DNA of 64,000 nt from assembly GCF_016599855.1 (NCBI RefSeq), contig NZ_CP067041.1, positions 2,976,001 through 3,040,000 of the forward strand, written 5' to 3'. The notes under the pieces are model-generated. The model was not told the origin of the DNA. It searched no databases and saw only the letters and a list, made by a program, of their open reading frames with translations. Below are positions 34,031 through 42,397 of this stretch, piece by piece; position 1 is the stretch's first letter, and every line of letters begins with the position of its first letter. The translations under genes were made by a program, and so were the position numbers. Origin of the DNA: Bradyrhizobium diazoefficiens (lineage in GTDB: Bacteria; Pseudomonadota; Alphaproteobacteria; Rhizobiales; Xanthobacteraceae).

Positions 34031-35030
34031 GGTCGAGATCAACGCCGTCTCCAAGGCCTTCGGCAAGACGCAGGCCGTGAGCGATCTGTCGCTAAGAATT
34101 GGCGACGGCGAATTCGTCGCACTACTCGGGCCGACGGGCGCTGGCAAGACGACGGCGTTGCGCTTGATCGCCGGGCTGGAGCAGCCGGATAGCGGTTCGA
34201 TCCGGATCGACGGGCGCGACGTAACCGGCGATGCACCGGCCGATCGCGATGTCGCTTTTGTCTTCCAGCAATATTCGCTGTATCCGCACCTGACCGTGTT
34301 CGAGAACATGGCATTCGCGTTGCGTGCGCCGACCCGCCGCGTGCCCGAAGCCGATATCCACGCCAAGGTGCGGGAGGTCGCGCGTCTCCTTCACATCGAG
34401 TCCAAGCTGGACAACAAAGCGACGCAGCTGTCGGGCGGGCAGATGCAGCGCGTCGCGATCGGCCGGGCCCTGGTCCGTTCGCCCTCGATCTATCTGATGG
34501 ACGAGCCGCTCTCCTCGCTGGATGCCAAGTTGCGCGGCCAGCTGCGTCTCGAGCTCAAGCGGATCCAGGTCGATCTCGGCGCGACGATCCTCTATGTCAC
34601 CCACGATCAGACCGAGGCGATGACCATGGCCTCGCGTATAGGCGTGATCGAAGGCGGGCGGTTGATGCAGATCGGATCGCCGCGCGAGATCTACGAGAAC
34701 CCGATCAACGCCCATGTCGCGGCGCGGCTGGGGCAGCCAACGATCAATCTGTTGCCGGCGGCTTTGTTCGGCGGCGCACCTGATGGTGCTGAGACGATCG
34801 GTGCGCGGACCGAGCACCTGACGATTGCGCGTGGCGGCGGCGATGTCTCGGCGACCGTCAAGCGGGTCGAGCACCTCGGCGACCAGAGCCATCTCCACCT
34901 CGATCTCGCCGGCCGGCCGGTTGTGACCCTGGCGGATCCCGAGGCGGGCTTCGGCGCCGGGGATGTCGTGTCGCTCCGGCTCAACAAACCGCTGTTTTTC
35001 GATTCAAAGGGCTGGAGGGTAGCGGCATGA
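34023..35030 (+). CDS. ABC importer ATP-binding protein, canonical partner
   Basis: A 335-residue MalK/UgpC-type ATPase overlapping the preceding ATPase gene by 8 bases. Walker A is GPTGAGKTT, the signature LSGGQMQRVAIGRAL, Walker B IYLMDEPLSSLD, and the switch His lies in YVTHDQTEAMTMA. The C-terminal regulatory domain is shorter than in MalK. It differs from its partner in retaining LSGGQ. It is coupled to dhaL by an ATGA overlap, tying transport to the kinase system. Confidence 0.92.
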   Translation: MAEVEINAVSKAFGKTQAVSDLSLRIGDGEFVALLGPTGAGKTTALRLIAGLEQPDSGSIRIDGRDVTGDAPADRDVAFVFQQYSLYPHLTVFENMAFALRAPTRRVPEADIHAKVREVARLLHIESKLDNKATQLSGGQMQRVAIGRALVRSPSIYLMDEPLSSLDAKLRGQLRLELKRIQVDLGATILYVTHDQTEAMTMASRIGVIEGGRLMQIGSPREIYENPINAHVAARLGQPTINLLPAALFGGAPDGAETIGARTEHLTIARGGGDVSATVKRVEHLGDQSHLHLDLAGRPVVTLADPEAGFGAGDVVSLRLNKPLFFDSKGWRVAA

Positions 35031-35641
35031 GCCTTGATCGGGTAGCCAGGGAAAGATTGGTGCGAGCGCTGGCCGGTTCAGTGATCGAACACGCTGACGA
35101 ACTGACGAGCCTCGACCAGGCGATTGGCGATGGGGATCACGGGCTGAACATGAAGCGCGGTTTCGAGGCGGTGCTTGCGGCACTGCCGGGCCTTGCCGAC
35201 AAGTCGCTCCCGGAAATGCTGAAGGCGATCGGAATGACGTTGGTGATGAAGGTCGGCGGCGCATCAGGGCCGCTGGTCGGAACTTTCTTCATGGAACTCG
35301 GCAAGGCCCTTCCGGAGCAGCCGAGCCGGGCCGATCTTGTGACGGCGACAGAGAAGGCGATAGAGGCCGTCAAGGCGCGCGGCCGTTCCGAAGCGGGGCA
35401 GAAGACGCTGCTGGATGTCCTGGTGCCGGTTCACGCGGTCCTTGCGGGAGGCGGTGATGCCAAGGCGATCGCGGCCGAGGCTGCCCAAGCGGCCGATCGC
35501 ACCACGCCGATGCAGGCGATCCGCGGTCGCGCGTCGTTCCTTGGCGAACGTTCCATCGGTCATATGGACCCCGGTTCGCGCTCGGCGTCCCTTCTGATCG
35601 GCGCAGCAGTTGAGACACTGGAGTTCGAGGTCAATACATGA
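35027..35641 (+). CDS. dhaL: dihydroxyacetone kinase ADP-binding subunit DhaL
   Basis: A 204-residue protein with the ADP/Mg-binding motif LDQAIGDGDHGLNMKRGFEAV near residue 26, GGASGPLVGTFF near 76 and PGSRSASLLIGAAVE near the C-terminus. In PTS-dependent Dha kinases DhaL holds a permanently bound ADP that is rephosphorylated by DhaM, and it passes the phosphate to dihydroxyacetone bound on DhaK. The length matches the stand-alone E. coli-type subunit, not the ATP-dependent fused kinases. Coupled at both ends by ATGA. Confidence 0.94.
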   Translation: MSLDRVARERLVRALAGSVIEHADELTSLDQAIGDGDHGLNMKRGFEAVLAALPGLADKSLPEMLKAIGMTLVMKVGGASGPLVGTFFMELGKALPEQPSRADLVTATEKAIEAVKARGRSEAGQKTLLDVLVPVHAVLAGGGDAKAIAAEAAQAADRTTPMQAIRGRASFLGERSIGHMDPGSRSASLLIGAAVETLEFEVNT

Positions 35642-36039
35642 GCAGTTTACGTCCCGGCAATGTTGGAATTGTCATCGTATCGCATTCGCCGAAGATCGCG
35701 GAAGGTGCGGCCGATATGGTGCGCCAGATGGTCGGAGACGCCGTGCCGCTGGCATGGACCGGTGGTGATGTCGATGGTGGGCTCGGTACCAATGTTGCGG
35801 GGATACTCGAAGCGATCGAGACGGCCTGGTCACCGGCAGGCGTCGCGATCCTCGTCGATCTCGGCGGAGCCGAGACCAATTCGGAGATGGCGGTGGAGAT
35901 GCTACCTGAGGATCGGCGCGCGCGCGTCCTGGTCTGCAATGCCCCCGTGGTCGAGGGTGCTGTAATCGCTGCGACCGAGTCTTCGGGCGGCTCGTCGCTG
36001 GCCGCCGTCAAGCGCAGTGCGGAGGAATTCTATGCATGA
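35638..36039 (+). CDS. dhaM: PTS-dependent dihydroxyacetone kinase phosphotransferase DhaM (EIIA domain only)
   Basis: A 133-residue mannose-class EIIA-like protein starting GIVIVSHSPKIAEGAADMVRQM, with the phosphoacceptor His in SHS. It relays phosphate from HPr to DhaL-ADP. In E. coli DhaM is a fusion of EIIA, HPr and an EI fragment; here these three parts are separate consecutive genes. It overlaps the HPr gene by 8 bases. Confidence 0.92.
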   Translation: MSSLRPGNVGIVIVSHSPKIAEGAADMVRQMVGDAVPLAWTGGDVDGGLGTNVAGILEAIETAWSPAGVAILVDLGGAETNSEMAVEMLPEDRRARVLVCNAPVVEGAVIAATESSGGSSLAAVKRSAEEFYA

Positions 36040-36346
36040 TGCCAACGCCAGCCGCGCGGCTCAGACATTTGCGCCGCTGACCGCCTCCGCGGTCCTGGTC
36101 AATCCGGTCGGCCTGCATGCGCGGCCGTCGGTGAAGCTCACGCAATGCGCGAAGGGCTTTGCCGCAAAGATCGAAATTGCGCTTGTTGCCGATGGACCCT
36201 GGACCGATGCCAAGAGCCCGGTGAAGGTGATGCGCGTGAAGGCGCCGCAGGGCGCAACGCTGCATTTCCGGGTCGCAGGTCCAGATGGCGAGGCGGCGCT
36301 CGCGGCCATGCTGGCGCTGGTGCATGACGGTTTCGGCGAGGCGTGA
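36032..36346 (+). CDS. HPr-like phosphocarrier protein
   Basis: A 104-residue HPr with about 13 extra N-terminal residues. The active-site segment is NPVGLHARPSVKL with His29. The position of the regulatory Ser region (DAKSPVKVMRVKAPQG) keeps a Ser but not the exact HPr-kinase site sequence. GGAGG precedes ATG 36032. Placed between DhaM and enzyme I, it forms a private phosphorelay for the Dha kinase. Confidence 0.92.
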   Translation: MHDANASRAAQTFAPLTASAVLVNPVGLHARPSVKLTQCAKGFAAKIEIALVADGPWTDAKSPVKVMRVKAPQGATLHFRVAGPDGEAALAAMLALVHDGFGEA

Positions 36347-36350
36347 GATC

Positions 36351-37949
36351 GTGGGCGAGATCCATCTTACCGGCCATCCCGCCTCGCCAGGCCTCGCCAT
36401 CGGCCCGGTCGCTGTGCTGACGACGAAAGTGGTGAGCAGGGTGACGAAGGGCGATCCTGCGCAGGAGGCTGCAGCGCTGAACGCGGCGATCAAGGGAGCC
36501 GCCGCGGAGCTCGCCGGACTGATCGCGACGGTTCATGGCGAAGCCGCGGAGATCCTGGAATTTCAGGTCGCGATGCTGGGTGACGATGCGCTTGCTGAGG
36601 CGGCTTACGAAGCTATTGCGGGCGGCGCGGCTGCCGATGCGGCCTGGTGTGCCGCACTCGACGCGGAGATCGCCGGCTATCGCGCCGCGAACGAGGAATA
36701 TTTCCGGGCCCGTGCCGCGGATCTGATCGACATCCGCGACCGCGTGCTCGCGGGACTGAATGGTGCGGATCCGATCGCAAAGATCTCCGGCGATTCCGTC
36801 GTCATAGGGGATGATATTTCGCCATCGACATTCCTCGCCGTTGATTGGACCCGCGGCGGTGCCATCGCGCTGGCCGCCGGATCGCCCTCCTCGCATGTCG
36901 CCATGCTCGCGCGGGCGCGCGGCGCTCCCATGGTAGTCGGATTGGGACCGTTGCCATGGAACGGACAGCCGCCGTCATTGGCGCTGGTCGACGGTGACGC
37001 CGGGACCGTGATCTTCGATCCGAAGCCCGAAACGCGTCGTCTGTTCGAGCGTCGCATGGCGACGGCGAACGCCGCACAGATTGCGGCCGATGCCGGCCGC
37101 CTCAAACCGGCAGTGACGGCGGATGGCCGGCGCATCGCCATTCTTCTTAATATTGCCGCGCCCGAAGATCTCGCGGGCCTCGATCCCGCCATCTGCGACG
37201 GCATCGGCCTCGTGCGGACGGAGTTTCTGTTCGAGGGTTCAAGGGGCCTGCCGGGCGAGGATGCGCAATATGCGGTCTATCAGCGCATTCTCGAATGGGC
37301 CGCAGGACGGCCGGTGACAATCCGCACGCTCGATGCCGGCGGCGACAAGCCGATTGCCGGCTTGACGATCGATGGCGAGCGCAATCCTTTCCTGGGTCTG
37401 CGCGGGATCCGACTCTCGCTGGCGCGGCCGGAGGTGTTTCGCGTGCAGTTGCGCGCGCTGTGCCGAGCGGCCGTCCATGGGACCCTGAAGGTGATGTTGC
37501 CGATGATCGCGGTCCCCTCAGAGCTCGATCGCGCCAACGCCATGCTGGATGCGGAGTTCGCAGCGCTCAGGGCGGAGGGGATCGCCTGCGCCAGGCCGCC
37601 GCTCGGCATCATGGTCGAGGTTCCGGCGGCAGCGCTATGCGCGGCGGACTTTGGTGCGGCGTTCTATTCCATCGGGTCGAACGACCTAACCCAGTACACA
37701 ATGGCTGCGGCGCGCGACATCGGCGCCGTCGCCGACCTCAACGATGCCGGTCATCCGGCGGTGCTGGCATTGATCGCGCGGACAGTCGAAGCCGGACGCA
37801 CGCGCGGCGTCGAAGTCTCGCTCTGCGGCGATGCCGCGGCCGATACCCGCTTGACGAAAGCATTGCTGGCGGCGGGCCTGACGACCCTCTCGGTCTCGCC
37901 AATTGCGGTGGCCCGGCTCAAGGCTGGTATCGCCGGGGTGACCGCATGA
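36351..37949 (+). CDS. PTS enzyme I (phosphoenolpyruvate-protein phosphotransferase)
   Basis: A 532-residue enzyme I that takes phosphate from PEP to start the relay. The N-terminal region begins LTGHPASPGLAIGPV. The phospho-His segment is LAAGSPSSHVAMLARARG. The PEP-binding barrel has RTEFLFEGSRGLPGEDAQ, TIRTLDAGGDKP, PFLGLRGIRLSL and FYSIGSNDLTQYTMA. The start is GTG 36351, the codon that gives the expected N-terminus; there is no GAF domain, so it is a PtsI-type and not a PtsP-type protein. It is coupled to the regulator by an ATGA overlap. Confidence 0.92.
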   Translation: MGEIHLTGHPASPGLAIGPVAVLTTKVVSRVTKGDPAQEAAALNAAIKGAAAELAGLIATVHGEAAEILEFQVAMLGDDALAEAAYEAIAGGAAADAAWCAALDAEIAGYRAANEEYFRARAADLIDIRDRVLAGLNGADPIAKISGDSVVIGDDISPSTFLAVDWTRGGAIALAAGSPSSHVAMLARARGAPMVVGLGPLPWNGQPPSLALVDGDAGTVIFDPKPETRRLFERRMATANAAQIAADAGRLKPAVTADGRRIAILLNIAAPEDLAGLDPAICDGIGLVRTEFLFEGSRGLPGEDAQYAVYQRILEWAAGRPVTIRTLDAGGDKPIAGLTIDGERNPFLGLRGIRLSLARPEVFRVQLRALCRAAVHGTLKVMLPMIAVPSELDRANAMLDAEFAALRAEGIACARPPLGIMVEVPAAALCAADFGAAFYSIGSNDLTQYTMAAARDIGAVADLNDAGHPAVLALIARTVEAGRTRGVEVSLCGDAAADTRLTKALLAAGLTTLSVSPIAVARLKAGIAGVTA

Positions 37950-38377
37950 GCGACGATGCAGGCGAAGACACAAGCCGGCCCGACGACAGCAATGTCGCGG
38001 ATTACAAGCTCATCCTGCGGCGGGCCTTGGACAACCGGCCATCCGGGACCCGGTTGAAGCTCGCGGCGGCGCTCGGCAAGAACCGCTCCTTCGTCAGCCA
38101 GATCACCAATCCGGCCTATCTGGTGCCGATCCCGGCAAAGCATGTGGCGATCATCTTCGAGGTCTGCCATCTCTCGGGCGCCGAGCGTGCGGCATTCATC
38201 GAAGCTTATGGTCGTGCGCATCCGGGGCGGCTGCGCGGCGCCCACCGCGAGGCGCGCACGCGCACAGTTATGGTGACGGTGCCAGATCTCGGTGACGACA
38301 AGAAGAATCGCGCGCTCGAGCAGCTCATCATCGACTTAGCCGCTCAGCTCGCGCGCTACGCCGAAACCATCGGCTGA
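37946..38377 (+). CDS. putative HTH transcriptional regulator
   Basis: A 143-residue protein with an XRE-like helix-turn-helix at about residues 33-60 (SGTRLKLAAALGKNRSFVSQ, then ITNPAYLVPIPAKH) and a basic linker (GAHREARTRTVMV). The C-terminal helix (ALEQLIIDLAAQLARYAET) could dimerise. Its place inside the Dha operon, between enzyme I and dhaK, suggests it controls this operon, perhaps at the inverted repeat near 29174. I do not recognise a named family. Confidence 0.7.
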   Translation: MSDDAGEDTSRPDDSNVADYKLILRRALDNRPSGTRLKLAAALGKNRSFVSQITNPAYLVPIPAKHVAIIFEVCHLSGAERAAFIEAYGRAHPGRLRGAHREARTRTVMVTVPDLGDDKKNRALEQLIIDLAAQLARYAETIG

Positions 38378-38414
38378 CGAATTCGGACTGCAAAGAGATA
38401 ACCGGGAGGACGCG

Positions 38415-39404
38415 ATGAAAAAGCTGATCAACAGCGCCGACACGGTGCTCGAAGAGAGTCTCGACGGACTCGCGGCTGCACATGCCGATATTCTGCTGCT
38501 CGGTGCTGACAGGAAGTTCGTGCGCCGCCGCACCCTGAATCCGGGCAAGGTCGCGCTCATCTCGGGCGGCGGCTCCGGGCACGAGCCGCTCCATGCCGGC
38601 TTTGTCGGCCACGGCATGCTTGATGCCGCATGTCCCGGCCAGGTGTTCACGTCGCCGACGCCGGATCAGATGATCGAGGCGGCGGAGGCCGTCGACACCC
38701 GGGCAGGCGTGCTCTTCATCGTCAAGAATTACGAAGGCGATGTGATGAATTTCACCATGGCCGCCGAGATGGCGGGGCGGGAGGTCGCGAGCGTGGTGAC
38801 CAACGACGACGTCGCGGTCGAGAAATCGACCTACACGACCGGCCGTCGCGGCGTCGCAGGGACGCTGATCGTGGAAAAAATGGTCGGCGCCGCGGCCGAA
38901 ACCGGAATGCCGCTCGCCGCTCTCAAAGCGCTCGGCGATGATGTCAACCGGCGCACCCGCTCGATGGGCGTGGCGCTCTCGCCGTGCACTGTTCCGGCGG
39001 CGGGCCGGCCGAATTTCACCCTGACTGACAACGAGATGGAAATGGGTGTCGGCATTCATGGCGAGCCGGGTCGCCGCAGGGTGCCGCTGGCATCCGCCGA
39101 TGACATTGCTGCCGAGATGCTCAACGCCATCCTGGGCGATCTCGCGCCGAGCAAGGGCAGCGAGGTCCTGCTTCTCATTAACGGGTTCGGCGCGACGCCG
39201 CTGATCGAACTCTATCTGATGGCCAACAGCGCCAAGCGAATTCTGGATGGCGCCGGGATCACGGCGACACGCTTCCTGACCGGTTCTTATGTGACATCGC
39301 TCGATATGGCGGGTGCGTCCATCACCGTCTCCGTGCTCGATGGTCAGGCGACGAAATTGTGGGACGCCCCTGTGCACACCGCAGCTTTGCGTTGGGGTGT
39401 TTGA
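38415..39404 (+). CDS. dhaK: dihydroxyacetone kinase substrate-binding subunit DhaK
   Basis: A 329-residue subunit that binds dihydroxyacetone covalently through a hemiaminal to a His; the expected His is His215 in [10 protein letters not shown]. Other landmarks are [17 protein letters not shown] (residues 49-65), [18 protein letters not shown] and [23 protein letters not shown] precedes the ATG by 6 bases. It is the last gene of the operon and is unusual in standing after the PTS genes and not directly before dhaL. Homologous kinases act on tetritols such as erythritol or threitol, so the substrate may be a C3 or C4 polyol derivative. Confidence 0.94.
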   Translation: MKKLINSADTVLEESLDGLAAAHADILLLGADRKFVRRRTLNPGKVALISGGGSGHEPLHAGFVGHGMLDAACPGQVFTSPTPDQMIEAAEAVDTRAGVLFIVKNYEGDVMNFTMAAEMAGREVASVVTNDDVAVEKSTYTTGRRGVAGTLIVEKMVGAAAETGMPLAALKALGDDVNRRTRSMGVALSPCTVPAAGRPNFTLTDNEMEMGVGIHGEPGRRRVPLASADDIAAEMLNAILGDLAPSKGSEVLLLINGFGATPLIELYLMANSAKRILDGAGITATRFLTGSYVTSLDMAGASITVSVLDGQATKLWDAPVHTAALRWGV

Positions 39405-39546
39405 TCCCAACTCTCGGCTCGGTTTTTCTTACAGGCGAAGACGTATCGGCTCGGCCCGCCGAGGCGCTGAGGCCTCCGCATCAACCTCCCTGCACCGATG
39501 AGACGTGCCTCGGCCTGCCAAGTCGAGCTTGAACCCATATTGGCGA

Positions 39547-39596
39547 TTGACACGCAATTATTACATGTCTAAAAATATGCAAATTCATACAATTTG
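39547..39596 (+). promoter_or_regulatory. promoter with MarR-type operator for Rieske oxygenase operon
   Basis: TTGACA (39547-39552), a 17-base spacer and TAAAAA (39570-39575) form a good sigma-70 promoter. Directly downstream, AAATATG (39573-39579), six bases, then CATACAATTT (39586-39595) form a palindromic element covering the start site. The same AAATATG-N6-CATAC element overlaps the -10 of the iorA promoter. A transcript would start about 27 bases before the reductase gene. Confidence 0.6.
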
Positions 39597-39608
39597 TGAG
39601 ATGCCTGA

Positions 39609-40559
39609 ATGGACGCGCATCCGCTCAAGCTCAAGGTGAGGTCGTATGCCGCGGAGACGCCGCTCATACGGAGCCTTGTGTTTGACGTGGAGAACGGCGT
39701 TGTGCCGCGATGGCAGCCAGGCGCACATATCCGCGTGGCGCTGCCGAATGGAGGAGACCGGCCGTACTCGCTGATGGCTTTGCCGGGCCTCCGCGGGGGA
39801 ACGCTGGCACTCGGGGTGCTGCGCGAGGAAACTTCGACCGGCGGCTCGCAGTTCATGCACGCCCTGAAGATCGGCGACGTCGTGAAGGCGAGTGCACCGG
39901 TCAACAATTTTCAGCTGCACGAGGGGACAGCGCCGGCGCTGCTGTTTGCGGGCGGCATCGGTGTCACGCCGATCCTGTCGATGGCGGCGGAGCTCACGGC
40001 CCGCGCAGGTCCGTTTCGCTTGCACTGTTGTGGTCGCGCGCAAGGACTGCTGGCTTTCCTGCCGCAGTTGCAGGAGATTTGCGCCAAGGATCTATCCATT
40101 CACTACGACAGCGACGAGTCCCGACTGGACATTGCAGCAGCGCTCGGCCATGCCGCCGCAAACGCCCACGTCTATGTCTGCGGCCCTTCGGGCATGATCG
40201 ACGCAGTGAAGGCGGCCGCGCCTGCCGCCGGTGTGGCAGCGGACCGCATCCACTACGAGCTCTTTAGGGCGGAGCAGCCATCGCCGTCCGACGTGCCGTT
40301 CGAGGTCGAGCTCAAATCGACCGGGCAGGTCGTCGCCGTCGCGGCCGGTCAGACCATCATCCAGGCGCTGGAGGCGGCGGGGCTCGACGTGCTCTACGAC
40401 TGCCAGCGCGGCGACTGCGGCATCTGCCAATGCGGCGTGATCGAAGGGGTGCCCGACCATCGCGACGTCATCCTCAGCGACGACGAAAAGGCGTCCAACA
40501 AGGTCATGCAGATCTGCGTGTCACGCGCGAAGTCGGAACGGCTGGTGCTGGATCTATGA
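39609..40559 (+). CDS. Rieske oxygenase reductase (vanillate O-demethylase/phthalate reductase type)
   Basis: A 316-residue class IA reductase. The flavin-binding part has RPYSLMALPG (about residue 52), the NAD part LLFAGGIGVTPILSMA (about 112), and the C-terminal plant-type [2Fe-2S] domain CQRGDCGICQCGV with a fourth Cys in MQICVSRAKSE. It takes electrons from NADH and feeds the oxygenase encoded immediately downstream, so no separate ferredoxin is needed. It is the first gene of the plus-strand catabolic operon. In iad-type indole-acetate loci a reductase of this kind is part of the first enzyme. Confidence 0.92.
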   Translation: MDAHPLKLKVRSYAAETPLIRSLVFDVENGVVPRWQPGAHIRVALPNGGDRPYSLMALPGLRGGTLALGVLREETSTGGSQFMHALKIGDVVKASAPVNNFQLHEGTAPALLFAGGIGVTPILSMAAELTARAGPFRLHCCGRAQGLLAFLPQLQEICAKDLSIHYDSDESRLDIAAALGHAAANAHVYVCGPSGMIDAVKAAAPAAGVAADRIHYELFRAEQPSPSDVPFEVELKSTGQVVAVAAGQTIIQALEAAGLDVLYDCQRGDCGICQCGVIEGVPDHRDVILSDDEKASNKVMQICVSRAKSERLVLDL

Positions 40560-40576
40560 GAGAGGGGAGGGACGCC

Positions 40577-41917
40577 ATGACGAAATACGGACGGAATGCC
40601 CACGCGATCGCGGCGCTGGTGCGCGAGGCCGAGGTGCATCGCGACGTCTATGTCGACCCCGAGATCTTCGAGCTCGAGATGGAGCATCTGTTCCCGAACA
40701 GCTGGGTTTATGTTGGGCATGCGAGCCAGTTGTCGAAGCCCGGCGATTTCATCACCGCCAACATCGGCCGGCAGCCGGTGCTGGCGAGCCGCCACAGCGA
40801 CGGCTCCATCCACGTGTTCTACAACCGCTGTCCGCACAAGGGCGTGAAGATCGCGTCCGAACCATGCGGCAGCACCGGAAAGTTCTTCCGCTGCCCCTAT
40901 CACGCCTGGTCGTTCAAGACCGACGGCTCGTTGCTCGCGATTCCTCTCAAGAAGGGATACGAGGGCACCGGCTTCGGCGACACCCAGGCGAGTGAGGGAC
41001 TGTCGAAGGTCAGGAACGTCGTCATCTATCGCGATTTCATTTTCGCGCGGCTGAACGATGACGGCGTCTCCTTTGAGGATTATTTCGGCGAAAGCCTTTC
41101 AACGATCGACAACATGGTCGATCGCTCGCCGGAGGGGAAGCTCGCAGTCGAGGCCACGCCGATCCGCTACATGCACACCTGCAATTGGAAGATGCTGGTC
41201 GAGAACCAGACCGACACCTGCCATCCGATGGTGGCGCATGAGAGCTCGGCCGGCACCGCGGTCAGGGTCTGGAAGCGCGAGCAGGGTGATTCCACGGAGG
41301 TGCCGATGGCGGTGCAGCTCTACGGTCCCTTCATGAGCCCGTACGAGTTCTACGAGCAGAGCGGCATCAGGATCTGGCCGAATGGCCACGGCCACACCGG
41401 CGTCGCCAACTCCATCCATTCGAACTATCAGGACATCCCAGGCTATCTTCACCAGATGGTCGCGGCCTATGGCGAGACGCGGGCGCACGAGATCCTCGGC
41501 GAGATCAGGCACAACACCGTGTATTTCCCGAACATCATGGTCAAGGGCGCGGTCCAGATCCTGCGCAACTTCGTCCCGATCGCGGTCGACAAGACCCTGG
41601 TCGAGAGCTGGGTCTATCGCCTGGTCGGCGCGCCCGACAAGCTCTACGAGCGCGCCTTGATGTATAACCGATTCATCAATGCTCCGACCTCGATCGTGGG
41701 CCATGACGATCTCGAGATGTACGAGCGAGCGCAGGAGGGGCTGAAGTCCAATGGCAATCATTGGGTCAATCTGCGGCGCCTCTATGAGAGCCATGAAGAG
41801 CAGGACGTCACGGCGGTCATCAACGGTACGTCCGAGCGCCAGATGCGGAACCAGTTTTATGCCTGGGCGAAATTCATGACCATGGACATGGACAAGCGCG
41901 TCGAGGCCGCGGAATGA
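40577..41917 (+). CDS. Rieske non-haem iron oxygenase, alpha subunit
   Basis: A 446-residue catalytic subunit. The Rieske [2Fe-2S] ligands are C85, H87, C106 and H109 (CPH...CPYH). The mononuclear iron site has D213, H216 and H221 in QTDTCHPMVAHE. GGGAGG precedes ATG 40577, 18 bases after the reductase stop. A beta subunit follows, so the enzyme is an alpha/beta oligomer like other aromatic-ring dioxygenases. From the surrounding CoA ligase, IorAB and MarR genes, the likely substrate is an indolic or other aromatic acid such as indole-3-acetate; the sequence alone does not prove it. Confidence 0.92.
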   Translation: MTKYGRNAHAIAALVREAEVHRDVYVDPEIFELEMEHLFPNSWVYVGHASQLSKPGDFITANIGRQPVLASRHSDGSIHVFYNRCPHKGVKIASEPCGSTGKFFRCPYHAWSFKTDGSLLAIPLKKGYEGTGFGDTQASEGLSKVRNVVIYRDFIFARLNDDGVSFEDYFGESLSTIDNMVDRSPEGKLAVEATPIRYMHTCNWKMLVENQTDTCHPMVAHESSAGTAVRVWKREQGDSTEVPMAVQLYGPFMSPYEFYEQSGIRIWPNGHGHTGVANSIHSNYQDIPGYLHQMVAAYGETRAHEILGEIRHNTVYFPNIMVKGAVQILRNFVPIAVDKTLVESWVYRLVGAPDKLYERALMYNRFINAPTSIVGHDDLEMYERAQEGLKSNGNHWVNLRRLYESHEEQDVTAVINGTSERQMRNQFYAWAKFMTMDMDKRVEAAE

Positions 41918-42390
41918 TCAGCGAGAAGACCATCACGGATTTTATCTACCGGGAGGCCGAGCTTCTCGACACGATGCAGTGGCAAGCCTGGCTCGATCTG
42001 TTTCACCCGGAGGGACGTTACTGGATTCCGCTGGAATGGCAGCAGCAGGATCCGGTGCTCCAGCCTTCGTTGATGTACGAGGACCTGCTGCTGCTTAAGG
42101 TGCGGGTCGAGCGTCTGGCGGGCGAGCGGACCTTCAGCCAGAAGCCGAAGAGCCGTTGCCATCATCTGCTGCAGGCGCCGCAGATCGTGGCGTGCGATAC
42201 GACTGCGGGCATCTTCAAGGCGCGGACGTCCTATATCTACACCGAAACGCGCGGTGACATGCTGGAGCGGTATTCGGGATGGGCCTCGCACGACCTCGTT
42301 GAGGTCGGCGATGCCCTCAAGATCAAGCTCAAGCGCGTCGATCTCGTCAATTTCGACGCGCCGTTCGGCAACATTCAGCTCTTCATGTGA
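41914..42390 (+). CDS. aromatic-ring oxygenase beta (small) subunit
   Basis: A 158-residue SnoaL-like small subunit overlapping the alpha-subunit gene by ATGA. It has the family pattern IYREAELLDTMQWQAWLDLF near the start and RSRCHHLLQ-like (KSRCHHLLQAPQI) in the middle. It is structural in most ring-hydroxylating dioxygenases. Confidence 0.9.
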   Translation: MISEKTITDFIYREAELLDTMQWQAWLDLFHPEGRYWIPLEWQQQDPVLQPSLMYEDLLLLKVRVERLAGERTFSQKPKSRCHHLLQAPQIVACDTTAGIFKARTSYIYTETRGDMLERYSGWASHDLVEVGDALKIKLKRVDLVNFDAPFGNIQLFM

Positions 42391-42397
42391 GATTGAC

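Noticed and set aside
39391..39426. Terminator after dhaK (GTTGGG...CCCAAC followed later by TTTTT)
   Set aside because: The stem is only 6 bp, overlaps the stop codon, and the T-run is about 10 bases away, so a functional terminator is not convincing.
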